From positions 1 to 64,000 of the forward strand of contig JADJJL010000002.1 in the NCBI GenBank assembly GCA_016710265.1: a DNA stretch of 64,000 nt, in the 5' to 3' direction. The stretch is from Saprospiraceae bacterium (GTDB taxonomy: Bacteria; Bacteroidota; Bacteroidia; Chitinophagales; Saprospiraceae). The translations under genes were made by a program, and so were the position numbers. Shown in pieces: positions 1 through 8,225 of the stretch (position 1 is the stretch's first letter; every line of letters starts with the position of its first letter). The notes beneath the pieces were generated by a model. It saw only the letters and a program-made list of their open reading frames with translations, did no database searches and was not told the DNA's origin.

Positions 1-1
1 A

Positions 2-1150
2 TGGTTGAATGGAGGACCAGCAGGTTCTTTAATCTCAGGCATCGGAGATGGTTATTATTACGTAGAAATTACAGATTCTTTGGGTTGTGTGCACACCGAC
101 AGCATTCGCCTAAGACAACCGGATACCATTCGTATTCAAATTATACAGGGATCTTCCTTGGACGTGAGTTGTCCCGGTGCCAATGATGGCAGGATCACTT
201 TGGTTTGGAGTGGTGGAAACAGAAGCAGAGGACAATTTAATTGGTCTCCCAATGTGGGTCAGGATTCAGTTTTAACCGGATTGCGAGAAGGTGTTTACAG
301 TGTTACCGTCACCGATGGTAGCGGCTGTACGGGAACCACAAGCCATACGGTATTGGCTCCACCGCCTTTTCAACTTAACTTAACACCACTCGATACAGCC
401 CGATGTGAAAATGCACAAATTGATTTTTCAGTTTTAAGCGTTACAGGCGCCAATGGCCCCGCTTATAGATTTACCATTCAAGGTGGTGCCCCTCAAAGAA
501 TCGGCGATGTAGTTCCACTTTTTCCTGGAAGCTATTTGATCAGCATTTATGATGTCAATGGGTGTAGGATAGACACCAACATTACCATTCCACAACCCAC
601 CAATATTCTGAATGTGGACTTTGGGTCCGATCAAGAAACAATTAGTTTAGGAGATAGCATCTTTTTAAATGGCAATGTAAATGCCAGCGTTCCATTAAGG
701 ACCATTACCTGGTCACCATTAAATTTTGTCAGTACACCAACTTCGACCCAATCATTTGTGACACCTACCAGCAATACAACATTTATGTTGACGGTGGTTG
801 ATGAAAACGGATGTACGGATTTTGACATCATCACCATCATCGTGGACAATATTAGAAGGGTTTTTGTCAACAATGCCATGTCGCCAAATGGAGATGGAAT
901 AAATGAATTCCTTGAAATAATAACAGGTCCTGAGGTGAGAGAAATAGAATTTGTAGAAGTGTATGATCGATGGGGAGCAAGAATGTACCGCATTGATCAA
1001 CCGGATATCAGTTCAGGCATTACGCCAACCTGGGATGGCACTTTCCGTTCCACTCCGGTAATGCCAGGAGTGTATGTTTATCAGGCTTCGATTGTCTTTG
1101 ACGATGGATATAGATTGGTCTACAGAGGTGATGTCACTATTGTAAGATAA
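2..1150 (+). CDS. SprB-type adhesin with T9SS type B C-terminal domain (5' partial)
   Basis: The reading frame is open from the first bases of the window, so the N-terminus lies outside it. About 380 residues are visible. The first ~200 contain repeated beta-rich modules of the SprB kind: aromatic-rich stretches such as GDGYYYVEITDSLGC and GVYSVTVTDGSGC recur at regular spacing, each ending in a Cys and a Thr/Ser-rich strand. The last ~95 residues form the gliding motility-associated C-terminal (CHU_C, type B sorting) domain, with MSPNGDGINE, VYDRWGARMY and a WDG...MPGVYVY segment. Such proteins are exported by the type IX system and attached to the cell surface, where they act in adhesion or gliding. 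The size and N-terminal content cannot be judged here. Confidence 0.9.
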   Translation, partial: WLNGGPAGSLISGIGDGYYYVEITDSLGCVHTDSIRLRQPDTIRIQIIQGSSLDVSCPGANDGRITLVWSGGNRSRGQFNWSPNVGQDSVLTGLREGVYSVTVTDGSGCTGTTSHTVLAPPPFQLNLTPLDTARCENAQIDFSVLSVTGANGPAYRFTIQGGAPQRIGDVVPLFPGSYLISIYDVNGCRIDTNITIPQPTNILNVDFGSDQETISLGDSIFLNGNVNASVPLRTITWSPLNFVSTPTSTQSFVTPTSNTTFMLTVVDENGCTDFDIITIIVDNIRRVFVNNAMSPNGDGINEFLEIITGPEVREIEFVEVYDRWGARMYRIDQPDISSGITPTWDGTFRSTPVMPGVYVYQASIVFDDGYRLVYRGDVTIVR

Positions 1151-1437
1151 AAGACTACCATCAGAGAGAATTATAGAAAATGTGAGCAATTATTTTTCTC
1201 ATTGGTAGTACGGCTGCACAAATGAATGTGGATAATATTTCAATAATCCTTTTATCTCACAGATTACACATATGCACACAGATGAATTTAGGAATTATTC
1301 CATCTATTCTTTTTCTCACAGATGAGCGAACGATTTTTGACAAAGTCAAAACAGAGTGCGACAGCGCTCTGAGTGAGTGAATGCGTAAGCACTTGAAGAA
1401 AACTAAATTTGGTTATCCCCAAGAAAAAATCAAGCCT
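1151..1437. other. Intergenic stretch with CACAGAT repeats and a small hairpin
   Basis: No gene is visible. TCTCACAGAT occurs at 1255-1264 and again at 1314-1323, and a related ACACAGATGAA lies at about 1276-1286. At about 1352-1369 AGAGTGC and GCGCTCT can pair around a four-base loop (one G-T pair). Short CACAGAT-type repeats are often seen between genes in Bacteroidota. Confidence 0.5.
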
Positions 1438-1680
1438 CTATAGTTCGGATCCTTTGAATTCAGGATTCAATTCATAATCCATTCCGCATACTGGACAGAT
1501 TCCCATGGTATCTGCTCCACTCCCTTTACAATACATTGGACAGATATATCGTGAGGTATATTCCGGACCTGTATTGTCCGTTTTTTCAATCACAGGTTTA
1601 TTTTCTTTAGATTCTGTTTTATTTTGACAAGCTAAAATGCTGAATGAAAATAAACTGACGAGAATTAAATATTTGATCAT
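1438..1680 (-). CDS. Small lipoprotein with heavy-metal-binding (CPxC...CPxCGM) domain
   Basis: An 80-residue protein. Residues 1-18 are a lipoprotein signal ending in the lipobox ILAC, with the acylated Cys at 18. A charged linker follows. Then comes a compact metal-binding module with Cys at 47, 51, 62 and 65 in the pattern CPMYC...GICPVCGMDY, as in the heavy-metal-binding domain found at the N-terminus of copper-efflux proteins and in stand-alone Bacteroidota lipoproteins. It probably sits in the periplasm or outer membrane and binds a soft metal such as copper. The usual His of the CPMHP motif is replaced by Tyr-Cys. It lies 17 bases downstream of proS on the same strand and is probably co-transcribed with it. 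Confidence 0.8.
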   Translation of the reverse strand: MIKYLILVSLFSFSILACQNKTESKENKPVIEKTDNTGPEYTSRYICPMYCKGSGADTMGICPVCGMDYELNPEFKGSEL

Positions 1681-1697
1681 GTTTTTATATTTTAATT

Positions 1698-3167
1698 TTA
1701 ATATGCTCTGGCGAACAGCACTCTTTTTTTAGATTTTACACCGGTCCAAATACATTGACCATCTTCTTCAGGTGCATCCAAAGGAATGCAACGGATAGTA
1801 GCTTTTGTACTTTCCTTTATCGCATTTTCAGTTTCTGAGCTTCCATCCCAATGCGCATATACAAATCCCCCAGGTCCATTGATGATTTCTTCAAATGATT
1901 TTCGGTCATCCACAAAATGAGTTTTCTGGTCTCTAAAGTTTTTGGCGCGATCAAATAAATTGATCTGAATTTTTTCCAACATCAAAGGAATTTCAGTGGA
2001 TAGTTTGTCTACTGGAATTTGAATTTTTTCTTTGGTATCTCTTCTTGCCACTTCTACTAGACCCTGCTCAAGATCGCGAGCCCCTATTCCAATCCGAATG
2101 GGAACGCCTTTTAATTCATGCTCTGCAAATTTAAAACCCGGACGATTTTTTTCATCCTGATCGTAATTCACGCGTATATTTTGAGATTTAAGTTGATCCA
2201 TCAGAGTCTTAGCCACTTGGTCAATCTGTTCGGATGGTTTTGGTATTGGAACAATCACCACTTGAATCGGTGCTAAACGCGGAGGCAGAATTAGTCCATC
2301 ATCATCCGAGTGGCACATCACCAAGGCACCAATCAGTCTGGTAGAAACTCCCCAGGAGGTGGCGTACACAAATTCTTCCCGATTCTGATCGGATAAAAAC
2401 TTCACATTAAAAGCCTTTGCAAAATTCTGACCCAAATAATGGCTAGTTCCTGCCTGCAGCGCTTTACCATCTTGCATCATGGCTTCTATGGTAAAAGTAT
2501 CTACTGCCCCGGCAAATCTTTCATTGGCTGTCTTAGCGCCCTTTATGACGGGCATGGCCATGTAATCTTCTGCAAAGCGTGTGTAAACCTCATGCATTTT
2601 TAAAGCCTCCTCAATGGCTTCATTTTCGGTAGAATGGGCTGTGTGACCTTCTTGCCATAAAAATTCTGTCGTCCTTAAAAAAGGTCTGGTCCGCATTTCC
2701 CATCGCACCACATTGGCCCACTGGTTGATAAGGATTGGGAGATCGCGATAAGATTTGATCCAATCTCTATACGTATTCCAAATGATGGCTTCACTAGTCG
2801 GTCTGACGATTAATTCTTCTTCCAGTTTAGCTTCCGGATCTACGATTAATTTTGATTTGTTGTTTGGGTCAGTTTTTAATCGATAGTGGGTGACCACCGC
2901 ACATTCTTTTGCAAATCCTTCCGCATTTTTTTCTTCAGCTTCAAATAAACTTTTAGGCACAAAAAGTGGGAAATAAGCATTGACGTGTCCAGTGTCTTTA
3001 AACATTTTATCCAAGATGGCTTGCATATTCTCCCACAATGCATAACCATGGGGTTTAATCACCATGCAACCTCTCACTGCGGATTGATCTGCCAATCCTG
3101 ATCTATACACAAGGTCATTGTACCATTGTGAATAATCTTCTTGTCTGGGTGTAATTACTTTTGCCAT
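1698..3167 (-). CDS. proS: Prolyl-tRNA synthetase, short archaeal/eukaryotic type (ProS type 3)
   Basis: At 489 residues this matches the short ProRS class that lacks the bacterial INS editing insertion and is common in Bacteroidota. It charges tRNA-Pro with proline in the cytosol. Class II motifs are visible: RPTSEAIIW near residue 122, and RWEMRTRPFLRTTEFLWQEG around 155-175, which carries the motif 2 arginine. A C-terminal anticodon-binding domain contains VPIRIGIGARD. The protein ends in ...RVLFARAY, the C-terminal Tyr typical of this class. The ATG at 3165-3167 gives the standard N-terminus (MAKVITPRQEDYSQWY). The metal-binding lipoprotein gene follows closely on the same strand. Confidence 0.97.
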   Translation of the reverse strand: MAKVITPRQEDYSQWYNDLVYRSGLADQSAVRGCMVIKPHGYALWENMQAILDKMFKDTGHVNAYFPLFVPKSLFEAEEKNAEGFAKECAVVTHYRLKTDPNNKSKLIVDPEAKLEEELIVRPTSEAIIWNTYRDWIKSYRDLPILINQWANVVRWEMRTRPFLRTTEFLWQEGHTAHSTENEAIEEALKMHEVYTRFAEDYMAMPVIKGAKTANERFAGAVDTFTIEAMMQDGKALQAGTSHYLGQNFAKAFNVKFLSDQNREEFVYATSWGVSTRLIGALVMCHSDDDGLILPPRLAPIQVVIVPIPKPSEQIDQVAKTLMDQLKSQNIRVNYDQDEKNRPGFKFAEHELKGVPIRIGIGARDLEQGLVEVARRDTKEKIQIPVDKLSTEIPLMLEKIQINLFDRAKNFRDQKTHFVDDRKSFEEIINGPGGFVYAHWDGSSETENAIKESTKATIRCIPLDAPEEDGQCIWTGVKSKKRVLFARAY

Positions 3168-3359
3168 TTTAAGTCTTATTTAACGAAAACAAAATAAACC
3201 ACTGTGTTTTGGTGCAGTCAAAATAATATCTAAATTATGAAAAAGAATTTAACTAATTTTCAAAATAAGTTTAATAAGATTTTAACGCCCTTAGAAGCGC
3301 AAAAGTAATAAATTGCACCGGAAATGTTGTTGTATTATAAACCATTCATCTTTCAAGCC

Positions 3360-4760
3360 ATGAAATCAATCATTTTAATTTTAGCAATCAGTGTGATCAG
3401 CACATCATTTTTTACACCGATTTATGCACAATATGATGATGTCTATTATGACCCATCCAAAGTGGAAAGTAAAACATATACACAGTTGGAGCGCGAAAAC
3501 TATAATTCAAATGTAGATCAAAATAAATCGTCTCAATTGGAAGAAGACTATGATGACCAATATTCGGAATTGGATGATCAGGAATATTACTATTCCAGTA
3601 GAATTCGCAGGTTCCATAGTGGTTATTACACCAGAGATTACTATGATCCATTTTATACCAATATGGGATTTTATGATCCTTGGATAAACGATCCTTTCTT
3701 ATGGGGCAACAGCATCATCATCGTAAATGGTGGCTGGTACAATCCTTGGAGAGCGAGAAGATTTAACAGCTGGGGCTGGAACAACTCCTATTGGGGATAT
3801 TGGAATTGGTATTCCGGTTACTGCCCAAATACCTTTGCTTATGGATACGGAGGTTGGTATGACCCTTGGAGATATGGCAACCGTTGGGGAGGATGGAATG
3901 ATCCTTGGTGTTATAACCCTGGATTTAATTCCTGGGGAAACAATGGAAATGGTTGGGGAGGTGGTCGCTGGAGACAAGGCGATTGGAGAGATCGAGACGA
4001 TCGTTATACCGACAATCCTAAAGGCACATATTATGGTAGCAGGAATTCCGGTGGAACCACCACTTCACGTTCAGGTCCGGTCAGGGTTCGGTCTACCGAA
4101 CCCAATGCTGATAAATCCTTCGATCCAAACGAAAAAACCGTGGATCAAGGAAATGATGGATACTCTGAATCCAATGGAAGGACAAGCAAAAGAGACAAAT
4201 TAACCAGGCCCATAGAAGACACAAATGGTAATGAAGGATCTGGAGGAACAGATACAGAAATAACCAGAAGAAAAATTAGGACCGATGAAAAATCCGGTAC
4301 TGATGTATTGGGAAATGGAAATGATACCAAATCCAATCCAACCAATGAGGATCGACTAATAAGACCTAGAAGAACCATTCGTTTGAATGAGGATTCAAAT
4401 CCATCGAATGGAAACAACGGAGTTCCTAACAATACTGATAAAATAAGAAGAAACAACAGAGCTTGGCCGGAATCTCCACAGGACAAAACAGAACCAAACA
4501 AAACAGTTCCAGATAGAGAAAGGACCATTCGTAAAACTAGACCCAATGATTCAGGTTGGAACGACAATCCTTCGAGAAATGATCGTGAGTCTGACCAAAA
4601 TTCCAGAATAGAAAGATCCAGACCTCAAAGAGAACCTTCCTTTAGATCTGAATCTCCTAGAATAGAATCCTCTCCTAGAAGCTCAGGTTCACGTGACAGT
4701 GGCGGTCAAAATAACAGATCTAGTACTCCTTCTGGTGGAGGTCGTAGGAATCCAAGGTAA
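3360..4760 (+). CDS. Secreted Trp/Tyr/Gly-rich protein with basic disordered tail
   Basis: The start at 3360 is preferred over an in-frame ATG at 3324 because it gives a clean signal peptide (MKSIILILAISVIS...IYAQ), leaving a 466-residue precursor. After an acidic Tyr/Asp-rich segment there is a core of about 130 residues extremely rich in Trp, Tyr, Gly, Asn and Pro, with repeated units of the form GWYNPWR, FYDPWIND, GWYDPWRYG and WNDPWCYN. The C-terminal ~230 residues are polar and basic, full of Arg, Ser, Asn and Asp, with recurring patches such as RRKIRTDE, RPRRTIRLNED and RTIRKTRPND. No enzyme domain is recognised. It may be an envelope or matrix protein. It stands alone, with a hairpin terminator after it. 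Confidence 0.7.
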   Translation: MKSIILILAISVISTSFFTPIYAQYDDVYYDPSKVESKTYTQLERENYNSNVDQNKSSQLEEDYDDQYSELDDQEYYYSSRIRRFHSGYYTRDYYDPFYTNMGFYDPWINDPFLWGNSIIIVNGGWYNPWRARRFNSWGWNNSYWGYWNWYSGYCPNTFAYGYGGWYDPWRYGNRWGGWNDPWCYNPGFNSWGNNGNGWGGGRWRQGDWRDRDDRYTDNPKGTYYGSRNSGGTTTSRSGPVRVRSTEPNADKSFDPNEKTVDQGNDGYSESNGRTSKRDKLTRPIEDTNGNEGSGGTDTEITRRKIRTDEKSGTDVLGNGNDTKSNPTNEDRLIRPRRTIRLNEDSNPSNGNNGVPNNTDKIRRNNRAWPESPQDKTEPNKTVPDRERTIRKTRPNDSGWNDNPSRNDRESDQNSRIERSRPQREPSFRSESPRIESSPRSSGSRDSGGQNNRSSTPSGGGRRNPR

Positions 4761-4796
4761 ACTTGAAATTAAGATAAAATCACAGTAGGTATTTAG

Positions 4797-4834
4797 AAGG
4801 TAGATCGTTTGTTTTTCAAACGGTCTTCCTTTTA
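4797..4834 (+). terminator. Rho-independent terminator after the W/Y/G-rich protein gene
   Basis: AAGG-AGA-CGTTTG on the left (4797-4811) pairs with CAAACG-TCT-CCTT on the right (4817-4831), with small mismatches and a five-T loop. A short T-rich tail follows. It lies 37 bases after the stop at 4760. Confidence 0.6.
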
Positions 4835-4878
4835 ATGAATCAGTTTAATCCTATTTTTTAAAAATACAATTCAGCATT

Positions 4879-6429
4879 ATGTTAAAATCTAATTTTAAAA
4901 TTTCACTATTTATATTCCTTTTCGTTTTAGGAAATCTTAAAGCACAATTGAGTTCAGATGCATTGAGATATACACAACTCAGGTCAATGGGCTCAGCCAG
5001 AATGACCGGTGTCAATGGCGCAATGGGTTCCATTGGTGGTGATTTTGCAGCGATCGGAATAAATCCTGCCGGGATTGGCGTTTTTCGTAAATCGGATTTT
5101 AGTTTTTCTTTTTTGGGAACATCCGCCAACATTGAATCTATTGTGACCGGTGATACAAGAAATGTTTCACAAGATCAAAATAAAATCGGAGCAGCTTTTT
5201 CTGGAATAGGTCTGATCATTTGTACCAAGCCTATTGGATCCAATTGGAAGCAAGTGAATATTGCGATTGGATTAAATGGAATGGGTTCTTTTACCCAAGA
5301 TAGTTATTTCTCAGGGATTTCCAAAGGTAGTATCATTCATCGATATTATGAATTGGCCATTGATCCGGCATACAGTGACGGACGCGGATTCTTACCGGAT
5401 GACTTAGATGATTTTGAAGCAGGCCTGGCTTATGAGACTGGAGCTCTTTATGAATTGGATGAAACTATAACACCTACTTATTACACCACTGACCTATTGG
5501 AAAAACAAAACGTGCAAACCTTAAAATCTGAAACTTTTAGACAATCCGGATTTGCAAGAAATTTGGTCTTTGGTGTGGGCGCCAATTATGATGAGTTTTT
5601 ACAAGTGGGAGCCAACCTTGAAGTGCCGGTTGGAGAGTATTCCCATATCAAAAGATACCAGGAACTAAATCCTGGAGCCAGCAATCTTCAGCCTTTTGAC
5701 CAAATTAAAACTGAAGAAAATTTAAACACCAGTTATGGTGGAGTTCAATTTAAAACCGGTTTTATACTTAAGCCCATTCATTCAATAAGACTTGGACTTT
5801 CCTGGAGCAGTCCATCGTATTTGTGGATGGAAGATGAATATAGTACCACTATGGAATATCGATATCTGGAGAACAATCAATTTAAAACGAATAGTTCAAG
5901 TTCACCTGATGGATATTTTAATTATAGACTTATTACTCCCATGCGTTGGGTAGCCTCTGCTTCTTTGGTAGGTAAGTTAGGTTTCATAAGTTTTGATGTA
6001 GACATTTATGATCCCTCAAAATCAAGATTTGATTTGACATCAGAATCAGACAATCCTGCTGATAGAAGGTATCAAGAAATATTAAATGAGGATATCGCAA
6101 AGCAGTATAAAACCACGATAGAATATAGACTTGGAGCTGAATTGGCTTTAGAAAAATTAAGACTAAGAGGAGGATATCAAATTTCAAGTTCTCCATTTGC
6201 AAATTCAAATGAATATCAAAATGGTTTTAGTTTTGGAGCAGGTCTTCGATTAAAAAGATTTTTTATGGATCTCGGTTTCCAGCAGATGAATTCCAAAAAT
6301 GGTTATTTGCCGTTTCAAACCGGTCAATCTGATTTTAATTCTGATGGTACAATCGATGCGGTGACCACACTGGTCAATCAAAATAAATTATTTTCAAATT
6401 TGCAATTTACCATTGGATTTAAATTTTAG
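4879..6429 (+). CDS. OmpP1/FadL-family outer-membrane transporter
   Basis: A 516-residue protein with a signal peptide (residues 1 to about 23, ending LKAQ) and alternating beta-strand patterns throughout, ending in FTIGFKF with a terminal aromatic residue typical of outer-membrane barrels. The mature N-terminus (LRYTQLRSMGSARMTGVNGAMGS, then GGDFAAIGINPAGIGVFR) matches the hatch region of FadL/TodX-like proteins, which have an NPAG signature. Family members carry hydrophobic compounds such as fatty acids or aromatics across the outer membrane; the substrate here cannot be told. The gene is monocistronic, after a terminator and convergent with a secreted unknown. Confidence 0.85.
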   Translation: MLKSNFKISLFIFLFVLGNLKAQLSSDALRYTQLRSMGSARMTGVNGAMGSIGGDFAAIGINPAGIGVFRKSDFSFSFLGTSANIESIVTGDTRNVSQDQNKIGAAFSGIGLIICTKPIGSNWKQVNIAIGLNGMGSFTQDSYFSGISKGSIIHRYYELAIDPAYSDGRGFLPDDLDDFEAGLAYETGALYELDETITPTYYTTDLLEKQNVQTLKSETFRQSGFARNLVFGVGANYDEFLQVGANLEVPVGEYSHIKRYQELNPGASNLQPFDQIKTEENLNTSYGGVQFKTGFILKPIHSIRLGLSWSSPSYLWMEDEYSTTMEYRYLENNQFKTNSSSSPDGYFNYRLITPMRWVASASLVGKLGFISFDVDIYDPSKSRFDLTSESDNPADRRYQEILNEDIAKQYKTTIEYRLGAELALEKLRLRGGYQISSSPFANSNEYQNGFSFGAGLRLKRFFMDLGFQQMNSKNGYLPFQTGQSDFNSDGTIDAVTTLVNQNKLFSNLQFTIGFKF

Positions 6430-6466
6430 GTATCCATTGCTTTGAATTAAATTGAATAAGCAAGTA

Positions 6467-7219
6467 TTAGGGCCTACACAATCCATTGTTGAGTGAAACA
6501 CCTGTTTCTACCATATTGAACATCGTGGCATTCACGATTAAATCCCAATCTTCTAAAACTCCGAGTACTTTACTCATTTGATTGATCACTTCATTGTTCA
6601 TGATCGGATCTTCAATTTGTGATAGTTTGTTAAAATATCTTTGAAATCGGTCAAATAAGGGCGTCATTTTCATTCTAGCTCCATTTAAAAATTCTGTTTG
6701 TTGATCGGCCATCTGATTGAGCTTTTTGGCAGAGGCTTTAATTTCATCACAACCATAATCCATATCACTTAACACTGTAAAATCAGGATCTAGGTTTCTA
6801 GCTTGATGAGAAACAGGATTCCAAATCGACAATATAGAATCTGCCGTTCTCTGGTAAATATAAATGGCTTTAGACACTTCTTGGGTGGTGTCAGGAATAT
6901 AGTTTAATGCAAAGCTATTTTCTTCTGCGCGTCTATCCCATCTTTCAACATATTTGGCAAGTTGTTCGCTGTATTGCTTTTGATCAAAAGTAAAAGCCCA
7001 GGACTTGACTCTTTTAAATTCGGTACCATCATCTAAAAACTCGGATTGAAATTCAAGCTTTACTGAAGTAAATGCCTTTCCAACAGATTCCGCTGGTAGT
7101 GGAGCTTTTTGTAGCAAAGTCAAACAATTTTGTTGAGCATTTGTAGAAAAGCCAAAACCACAAATTGCTAAGAAAATCAAAGCATACTTAACAATTTGAA
7201 AGTTGGTGGAATTTTTCAT
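6467..7219 (-). CDS. Secreted protein of unknown function
   Basis: A 250-residue protein with an N-terminal signal peptide (hydrophobic stretch ALIFLAICGFGFS, cleavage near NAQQ). The mature part is mostly charged and probably helical, with no motif I recognise; a Cys pair (CDE... and the C-terminal GLCRP) might form a disulfide. It lies downstream of gldN but is separated from it by a strong hairpin terminator, so it is probably an independent unit and not part of the gld operon. Confidence 0.6.
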   Translation of the reverse strand: MKNSTNFQIVKYALIFLAICGFGFSTNAQQNCLTLLQKAPLPAESVGKAFTSVKLEFQSEFLDDGTEFKRVKSWAFTFDQKQYSEQLAKYVERWDRRAEENSFALNYIPDTTQEVSKAIYIYQRTADSILSIWNPVSHQARNLDPDFTVLSDMDYGCDEIKASAKKLNQMADQQTEFLNGARMKMTPLFDRFQRYFNKLSQIEDPIMNNEVINQMSKVLGVLEDWDLIVNATMFNMVETGVSLNNGLCRP

Positions 7220-7276
7220 GGAGCTAAGTTACTATATTTTGGAAATTTGATCCATTTGATACCTTATTTTACATAT

Positions 7277-7308
7277 AAAAAAAGCCGACGATTTTAAATC
7301 GCCGGCTT
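7277..7308 (-). terminator. Terminator closing the gldKLMN operon
   Basis: On the minus strand, GCCGGCGAT and ATCGTCGGC pair around a short A/T loop with one mismatch, followed directly by a run of seven T. It sits about 30 bases after the gldN stop codon. Confidence 0.85.
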
Positions 7309-7338
7309 AAATAATTTATACCTTATTAAATTTGAACA

Positions 7339-8214
7339 TTAATAAACCCAAAGGTCATGTTCAAAATTTAAAAGTTCGTTTTTAATTTTTTCAGATTCCA
7401 AAAGCATTTTAACTCCTGCATTTTCATCATCGCCGGCAAAGAAATCTTCTAAGCGATAATCCAATACATTTGACTCTTTAAAAATATAGCTGGCAAAGAA
7501 ACGACCATCAAAGATATCCGCCCAGGTCATAGGAGCACTGTCGTTTTTATCATTGAATACCCTTTCTTTCATAAGGTATTTTCTGACTTCAGGATAATAC
7601 ACCCAAAACATTGGACCGGAATATTTAACTTCACCTGTGGTTAAATCTCTTTCATCCTTTATCGGTGCAATACCTAAAATTCTGCATTGCAATCTGGATG
7701 CTTCTTTGTCAAAATACCACATTTCCTTGATTCTATACTTTTGAATGTCTTCAGGATTGATGTCATTTCGAATCACTTTGATTTCTTCTATGTAAGTTTC
7801 AGGATCCCAAACACTTTGGGTATCTATTTTGTAGAGCATTTTTTCCAGCTCGTCATTCAAAACAACCCTTTTGAAGTCATCTTTGGCAAAAACTTTTACA
7901 TCACCATTTCTGGCCAAATCCAACAATACTTGAAAAAAGTACCTGTTGGGTTCCATAAAAGCAATATTCATTTTTTCGCGGGTATCGAGGATTCTCCACA
8001 CACGTTTGGTCCAAACAATATCAGCCTCCCTGATGGGTTCATAAGCCAATACTCTTTGCTCTGGAACCAACTGTCTGGTGACGATGTCATCCAGATACTC
8101 TGAAGGCGCGTCCAAATCACTAGACTCTGTGACTTCTTCGTCTACTTGAGCAAAAGAAAATGAATAGTTAAGTCCAAATAAAATGACTAAAAAAGATAAT
8201 CTGAAAACTTTCAT
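7339..8214 (-). CDS. gldN: Type IX secretion / gliding motility protein GldN
   Basis: A 291-residue secreted protein with a signal peptide ending SFAQ near residue 22. The segment LVPEQRVLAYEPIREADIVWTKRVWRILDTREKMN is the conserved beginning of the GldN/PorN domain, and the MWYFD...LQCRILGIAPI and PMFWVYYPEVRKYL segments are also typical. GldN associates with GldK in the periplasm/outer-membrane ring of the type IX secretion system. Position also supports the call: it is the last gene of gldK-gldL-gldM-gldN, 11 bases after gldM, and a terminator follows. Confidence 0.97.
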   Translation of the reverse strand: MKVFRLSFLVILFGLNYSFSFAQVDEEVTESSDLDAPSEYLDDIVTRQLVPEQRVLAYEPIREADIVWTKRVWRILDTREKMNIAFMEPNRYFFQVLLDLARNGDVKVFAKDDFKRVVLNDELEKMLYKIDTQSVWDPETYIEEIKVIRNDINPEDIQKYRIKEMWYFDKEASRLQCRILGIAPIKDERDLTTGEVKYSGPMFWVYYPEVRKYLMKERVFNDKNDSAPMTWADIFDGRFFASYIFKESNVLDYRLEDFFAGDDENAGVKMLLESEKIKNELLNFEHDLWVY

Positions 8215-8225
8215 GATCTAGAAAA

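Noticed and set aside
3727..4203. 158-codon plus-strand ORF inside the W/Y/G-rich protein gene
   Set aside because: Out-of-frame shadow of a low-complexity gene; no signal, domain or spacing supports it. The opposite-strand ORF at 4145-4567 is rejected for the same reason.
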